Source: Odoribacter sp. Z80
GTDB lineage: Bacteria; Bacteroidota; Bacteroidia; Bacteroidales; Marinifilaceae
Reading direction: 5' to 3'
Assembly: GCF_009935865.1 (NCBI RefSeq)
Contig: NZ_QWEL01000016.1
Span: 1-64,000, forward strand
DNA length: 64,000 nt
Shown: positions 60,193 to 64,000 of the stretch, piece after piece
How positions within the stretch are numbered: the stretch's first letter is position 1
How the letters are laid out: each line of letters starts with the position of its first letter
Made by a program: the position numbers and the translations under genes
The notes under the pieces: generated by a model
What the model saw: the letters and a program-made list of their open reading frames with translations, nothing else
Databases searched by the model: none
Told to the model about the DNA's origin: nothing

Positions 60193-61596
60193 TTAAAATT
60201 GAAAATAGATAAATTGGTCGCCATTCAGTACTCCAAAAAGGATGATAAATGCTATCATACCTACTATATACATATGTCTGACTATCCAAATAGGAGACTC
60301 CGATATTCGGATTTTTAAATCATATTCATCGATGATTTCTTTCATAAATACTATGGTTAGAGCTAAAGCAATAGCAAGAAAATCAGCAACACGCATATAA
60401 GGCATAGCTAAATTTGTAAATATGCCTTTTGTTATCAGAAAAGCATCCGAAATGGTGTTTGCCCGAAAAAAGATCCATGCCAGACATACAACACAGAATG
60501 TAAGTCCCCAATGAATGATTTTTCCTCGCACTTTCCATTGTTCTTTGTTCCATCCTAATAGTTTTTCAACACATTGTAACATCCCATGTACTGCTCCCCA
60601 TATAATAAATGTCCAGTTCGCACCATGCCATATTCCACTCACTATAAATGTTATCATAACATTAAAGTAGCATCTTAAGGTACTTACACGATTTCCTCCC
60701 ATTGGTATATACACATAATCTCTAAACCAAGTTGATAATGAAATGTGCCAACGCCTCCAAAAGTCAGTGACGGTGGTTGCGAAGTATGGTCTTCTGAAAT
60801 TTTCCTTTAAATTAAATCCCATAACTTTAGCAGCTCCAATGGCTGTCAGTGAATATCCCGCAAAATCTCCATAAATTTGAAAGGGGAAAAACAACGAAGC
60901 TAATAAAAAAGAACCTCCATTATGATAAGGCACGTTGTTAAATATTGGATCAACATAAAGAGCGCAGCGGTCTGCAAGTACTAATTTTAAAAAATATCCC
61001 CAAAGCATAAGACGAATTCCTGTCATAATATTTTCATAGGAAAAAGAATGTTCTTGCTTAAACTGCGGTAACAGATTAGTAGAACGCTCTATAGGTCCAG
61101 CTACAAGTTGGGGGAAAAACGATACAAACAGTGCATAAGTAAAGAAGTTTTTTTCAATAAGGGTATTACCTCTATATACATCAATAGAATAGCCTAATGC
61201 TTGAAAAATATAAAATGAAATCCCGACAGGTAAAAGGAGATTGAATTCAGGCATTTGTACAGACATTCCCCATCGTGCCAACAAGTCACTTATGTTTTCT
61301 GCCATAAAATTGTAATACTTGAATAAAAAAAGGATACTTAGATTAAGAACTAAGCTACCTACTAAATACAAACGTTTTCCACGTCGTTCTTTACAATACC
61401 CTATGCCAAGTGCTGCTAAATAGGTGATAGTCGTACTTGTAAAGAGAAGCAATGCATATACTGGCTCCCAATTCATATAAAAATAGTAACTTGCACCAAG
61501 CAAAAATAGGTTACGTACCCTCAATGAGGGTAAAATAAAGTATATTACGCATACGACTGGGAAAAAAAGCAGAAAATGTAATGAATTAAAAAGCAT
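60193..61596 (-). CDS. MBOAT-family membrane O-acyltransferase
   Basis: A 467-residue protein with about 11 membrane helices. The MBOAT catalytic histidine is in VSGIWHGANWTFIIWGAVHG. Other family pieces are YYNFMAENISDL, PVGISFYIFQALGYSIDVYRG, PQLVAGPIER and DFWRRWHISLSTWFRDYVYIPMGG. This is the AlgI/DltB/PatA-type branch that acetylates exopolysaccharide, peptidoglycan or teichoic-like polymers. With the SGNH partner downstream it forms a two-gene O-acylation unit. It lies next to mobile-element debris and is AT-rich, so recent transfer is likely. Confidence 0.93.
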   Translation of the reverse strand: MLFNSLHFLLFFPVVCVIYFILPSLRVRNLFLLGASYYFYMNWEPVYALLLFTSTTITYLAALGIGYCKERRGKRLYLVGSLVLNLSILFLFKYYNFMAENISDLLARWGMSVQMPEFNLLLPVGISFYIFQALGYSIDVYRGNTLIEKNFFTYALFVSFFPQLVAGPIERSTNLLPQFKQEHSFSYENIMTGIRLMLWGYFLKLVLADRCALYVDPIFNNVPYHNGGSFLLASLFFPFQIYGDFAGYSLTAIGAAKVMGFNLKENFRRPYFATTVTDFWRRWHISLSTWFRDYVYIPMGGNRVSTLRCYFNVMITFIVSGIWHGANWTFIIWGAVHGMLQCVEKLLGWNKEQWKVRGKIIHWGLTFCVVCLAWIFFRANTISDAFLITKGIFTNLAMPYMRVADFLAIALALTIVFMKEIIDEYDLKIRISESPIWIVRHMYIVGMIAFIILFGVLNGDQFIYFQF

Positions 61597-61684
61597 CTTG
61601 ACCTTTACACATTATGTCTTTCCAGCTCCACAAAGACTATTCCTATTTAAACCACGAAGCGTGGAACTGCAAATGCCACGTTCT

Positions 61685-61805
61685 GAATTGGAGGTCGTAG
61701 GAAAAACCTTTACACACGAATATGGTGATAGCAGCCCACGCTATAGCATGAGAACCACTATGCCCTCCTTGTGTGTAATTGTGAAATTTCCTACGTTTCC
61801 AATTC
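61685..61805. repeat. large imperfect inverted repeat upstream of the MBOAT gene
   Basis: The left arm (61685-61717: GAATTGG, CGTAGGAAA, TTACACAC) is mirrored by the right arm (61771-61805: GTGTGTAA, TTTCCTACG, CCAATTC), about 24 matching pairs, around a 53-bp loop. As RNA on the minus strand it would form a long stem in the MBOAT leader. A side hairpin AGCGTGG/CCACGTT lies at about 61663-61682. Confidence 0.6.
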
Positions 61806-61871
61806 ACAAGATAAGCATAACGCTTCTTAACTTTCTAATATGTCTTGGAAGAGGTTGCCCCAATCCAGTTG

Positions 61872-61879
61872 CAAAAGTA
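61872..61879 (-). promoter_or_regulatory. -7 element TACTTTTG upstream of the MBOAT operon
   Basis: On the minus strand this reads TACTTTTG, a full TAnnTTTG match, about 275 bp before the MBOAT ATG at 61596. A transcript from here would carry the inverted repeat as a structured leader. The -33 element is not clear. Confidence 0.4.
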
Positions 61880-61961
61880 GAAAAAAAGCTCCAATAATCA
61901 CTTAATCTTATGACGGCTTTCTTCACCTGCTACGTAAAAAAAAATCCAACGCTACCTGTTC

Positions 61962-62374
61962 TTACATCTTCATTCCCATACTTTTACGTTGCAGTTGTAT
62001 GGGCTGTCGCATGCTTTGTCTTAGCCTCTTGAACTGCTCCTTGAATCATTCACCAACGGGAACCAAGCGCAGAGCTTCTCTACAAGACGGATAAGCCTTG
62101 ATACCTCTTTCTTGTGTTCGGCTTCTTTCGTTTGTATTTCCGTCATGTGCCGTTGCTGCATTTCCAGCACTTGGCGGCTGTGGTCAGCCCGCAGGTCTGT
62201 ATCTCGGTTTGCAGAGCTTCGATGGTTTCCTCGTGTGGCTACCTCCCTATGCAGGACGGTGTTCTCCCTCTCCCTCGCCCGAACCTTCCTTATAATTTTC
62301 CTTTTCGTTCGGTGAGTGACAGGACGGTCATTTTCGTTTTCAAAGGCTTCTTTGCCTGAGGCGGTCGGATGCAA
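61962..62374 (-). pseudogene. decayed relaxase (mobilization protein) of a Bacteroidales mobilizable element
   Basis: The frame ending near 62045 holds RQVLEMQQRHMTEIQTKEAE and SRLIRLVEKLCAWFPLVN, the coiled coil and 'WFPLVN' of Bacteroidales mobilization relaxases. After FPLVND the frame is lost, and in another frame 62045-61962 encodes FKEQFKRLRQSMRQPIQLQ ending at TAA. That is the known extreme C-terminus of the same proteins (F-EQ--KLRQ-IRQP pattern). About 75-90 intervening codons are deleted. Upstream, the stretch between VAT and LRADH reads correctly only in a third frame (ETIEALQTEIQT), so two compensating frameshifts are present. The N-terminal catalytic part is absent. Confidence 0.75.
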
Positions 62375-62398
62375 GGTTTGGAGGAATAATCTCCACCC

Positions 62399-62599
62399 TC
62401 ATGCTTCGGGTAGTATTCTTCCTCCAATGACGTAACCGCTTGACCTTGCAGCAGACGGAAAGCCCTTTACTCTGCCTTTGTAAACAGGAATGACTGCTTT
62501 GCTATTCCTGCTGTTGAAAATAGAATCACACGTGCTAATGTATTGATGAACGGATGGCAGACTAGTTGACTGACAGACTTTCCGGCTGACTATCCTCAT
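62399..62599 (-). CDS. small open reading frame in mobile-element debris
   Basis: A 66-codon frame starting with ATG at 62599 (MRIVSRKVCQSTSLPS ... GGRILPEA). Composition is protein-like (basic, with GYVIGGRILPEA at the end) and it lies in the same direction as the relaxase remnant, 24 bp upstream of the relaxase-like frame. I do not recognise the family. It may be a small mobilization-region protein or part of the decayed gene. Confidence 0.35.
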   Translation of the reverse strand: MRIVSRKVCQSTSLPSVHQYISTCDSIFNSRNSKAVIPVYKGRVKGFPSAARSSGYVIGGRILPEA

Positions 62600-62871
62600 G
62601 ACGGGTATCGGCTATATTTACAGGCGTAGACACGACTAAATCCAAATTTTTCAGAGGGTTGCAGCCAAACGGAAAAATCATTTTTCACTAGTCGGGAAAT
62701 AATGATTTAGTAACGAAACTCTTGCTTCTTTTGACTTTGAAGTGGTTTCTTTTGGCTTTGCACTCTTCTTCAAATTGCCTCCTAAACCGCTTATTTACAG
62801 CTTTTATACTACGATCTGCTCCAACTTCCATTTTAAATACTTACCTTTACCATAAATTATAATCCCGGGTT
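62600..62871. other. intergenic stretch, probable edge of the mobile-element remnant
   Basis: No frame of note and no strong hairpin. TACCTTTA near 62841 is one base off the -7 consensus and could serve the pseudouridine synthase gene that starts at 62872. No attachment site or direct repeat is obvious. Confidence 0.4.
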
Positions 62872-64000
62872 ATGATTCATTTTTTTCAGCATGAACTCTC
62901 CGATACACACCTGCCTGTACAGTTCACCAATCCTTTCCATTATACACCCCATCCTTTGTGTATAGAGGCGGTAAAAGAGCTTCAGAACTACCTCCAGACA
63001 ATGGAGATATGGAAGCAAAAACCGGAAGAAGGAAAAATGTTCGGGGTCTTGGTAATTCGTACACCACAAAAACAATTGGGCTTTCTTGCCGCTTTTTCCG
63101 GTATATTGGACGGCAGCTATATACATCCTTATTTTGTTCCGCCAGTCTATAACCTGCAACAACCGGACGGTTTTTTCCGACAGGAAGAGCAACTGATTTC
63201 CGCCCTGAATCAGGAAATCCGACAACTTGAAAGCGAACCGGCTTTTCTCAAAGCACAACAGGATTTGGCGGCAAAACGCTTGCAAGCCGAAAAATCACTG
63301 AACCATGCCCGGATAGAATTGAAAGCGGCAAAAGCAGCCCGCGATTTACAACGCAACACAAACCTTCCGGACATCGATACCTCAGCCTTGATTCGGGAAA
63401 GTCAGCACCAGAAAGCAGAATACAAACGCCTGGAAAAATACTGGAAAGAACAAACAGACACTCTTCAAAACAATATAAACGGGTTTAAAGCCCGCATCGA
63501 ATACCTGAAAACCAAACGTAAACAACATTCTGCCCAATTGCAACAATCACTGTTCAAGCAATTCCGCCTGCTCAATGCCCGGGGAGAAATGAAAAATGTA
63601 TTTGATCTATTCCGCGAAGAAGGACAAAGCAATCCACCGGCAGGAGCCGGAGAATGTGCCGCACCGAAACTGCTTCAGTATGCCTATAAAAACGGACTCC
63701 AACCCATTGCCATGGCTGAATTTTGGTGGGGTTGTTCCCCAAAAACGGAAATCCGCCGGCAGGGGAATTATTATCCGGCTTGCCAGGGGAAATGCGGTCC
63801 CATCCTCCGGTTTATGTTGCAAGGATTAAGTGTAGATACTCCACCAGGACCGGACAATAACTCCCCCATCCTTTTTCCGGAAATAATTTATGAAGACGCC
63901 TGGCTGTTGGTTGTCAACAAACCGGAAGGAATGCTGACTGTCCCGGGTAAAACCACACAACCATCAGTCTTTGACCTGGTCCGCCGGCGTTACCCGGAAG
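62872..64000 (+). CDS. RluA-family pseudouridine synthase with a long N-terminal extension (3' end outside window)
   Basis: The frame is open from the ATG at 62872 to the end of the window, 376 codons, without a stop. Residues 1-120 form an unassigned domain. About 120-245 is a charged coiled coil rich in Q, K, A, R and E (LAAKRLQAEKSLNHARIELK). About 250-325 is a conserved-looking domain with NPPAGAGECAAPKLLQYAY, MAEFWWG and YYPACQGKCGPIL. From about 338, IIYEDAWLLVVNKPEGMLTV is the start of the RluA catalytic domain. The catalytic HRLD motif would lie beyond 64000. It should isomerise uridine in rRNA or tRNA. Ordinary RluA proteins lack the first 330 residues. Confidence 0.85.
   Translation, partial: MIHFFQHELSDTHLPVQFTNPFHYTPHPLCIEAVKELQNYLQTMEIWKQKPEEGKMFGVLVIRTPQKQLGFLAAFSGILDGSYIHPYFVPPVYNLQQPDGFFRQEEQLISALNQEIRQLESEPAFLKAQQDLAAKRLQAEKSLNHARIELKAAKAARDLQRNTNLPDIDTSALIRESQHQKAEYKRLEKYWKEQTDTLQNNINGFKARIEYLKTKRKQHSAQLQQSLFKQFRLLNARGEMKNVFDLFREEGQSNPPAGAGECAAPKLLQYAYKNGLQPIAMAEFWWGCSPKTEIRRQGNYYPACQGKCGPILRFMLQGLSVDTPPGPDNNSPILFPEIIYEDAWLLVVNKPEGMLTVPGKTTQPSVFDLVRRRYPE

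Noticed and set aside
60182-60289. Longer start for the SGNH gene (36 extra codons)
   Set aside because: It would overlap the MBOAT gene by about 97 bp and hide the hydrophobic N-terminal anchor; the ATG at 60181 is better.
61685-61805. Invertible promoter of the Bacteroides capsule type
   Set aside because: The inverted repeats enclose only 53 bp, without a promoter match in either direction, and no invertase gene is near.
61598-61897. 99-codon + strand frame
   Set aside because: It crosses the large inverted repeat, shows no family features, and is probably chance.

Overview
The window comes from a bacterium of the order Bacteroidales. The signs are promoters of the TTTG-N19/20-TAnnTTTG type, DUF4252, DUF4831 and Gld-type proteins, a Na+-translocating methylmalonyl-CoA decarboxylase cluster, and starts without Shine-Dalgarno sequences. 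An Odoribacter-like gut organism fits the gene content, but that is inference, since no rRNA or species marker is present. Most genes are chromosomal housekeeping or accessory genes, and most lie on the minus strand.

Layout. 1-1182 is the end of a CRISPR array with 18 identical 36-bp repeats. It is followed at once by a probable tracrRNA (1199-1309) with its own intrinsic terminator, so the system is probably type II; the cas genes lie outside the window. 1463-3413 is a compact four-gene operon: DUF4252, ECF sigma factor, membrane anti-sigma-like protein, DUF4252. It is preceded by a candidate ECF-type promoter. 3759-10830 carries ion transport genes (CPA-type antiporter, CDF metal exporter, ClC protein), DUF2795, DUF4831 and the NAD(P)HX repair enzyme. 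10924-14468 carries a POT peptide transporter, tRNA-Gln(CTG), tRNA-Arg(TCT) and an NhaC antiporter. 14469-19893 is an RND efflux operon, 20116-22515 a GldF-GldG fusion, and 22561-26607 holds an exonuclease, dnaN and an aminopeptidase P.

26904-31489 is the methylmalonyl-CoA epimerase and decarboxylase operon, which couples the succinate/propionate route to Na+ export. Its membrane subunit has an unusual secreted N-terminal domain. 31606-34830 encodes peptidase T and an OPT transporter, which together with the POT transporter point to peptide use. 34964-42224 holds a MoxR/VWA pair, two nitroreductases, a nuclease-phosphatase fusion, an MBL hydrolase and shikimate kinase. 42273-46885 is topoisomerase IV (parE, parC), followed by birA and a PD40/OmpA protein. 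50074-58943 is rich in stress genes: a DUF892 ferritin-like protein, rubrerythrin, a DJ-1 protein beside an HxlR regulator, MsrAB, a DNA-glycosylase-like protein and a GNAT acetyltransferase.

58944-62871 is an AT-rich accessory island: a possible structured RNA, an SGNH/MBOAT O-acylation pair, a large inverted repeat, and a decayed relaxase gene from a Bacteroidales mobilizable element. The window ends inside a RluA-type pseudouridine synthase with a long N-terminal extension.

The most notable signals are the array-proximal tracrRNA, which could fold with the last repeat into a natural single-guide-like RNA; two adjacent spacers that differ only at synonymous codon positions; and several fusion proteins.
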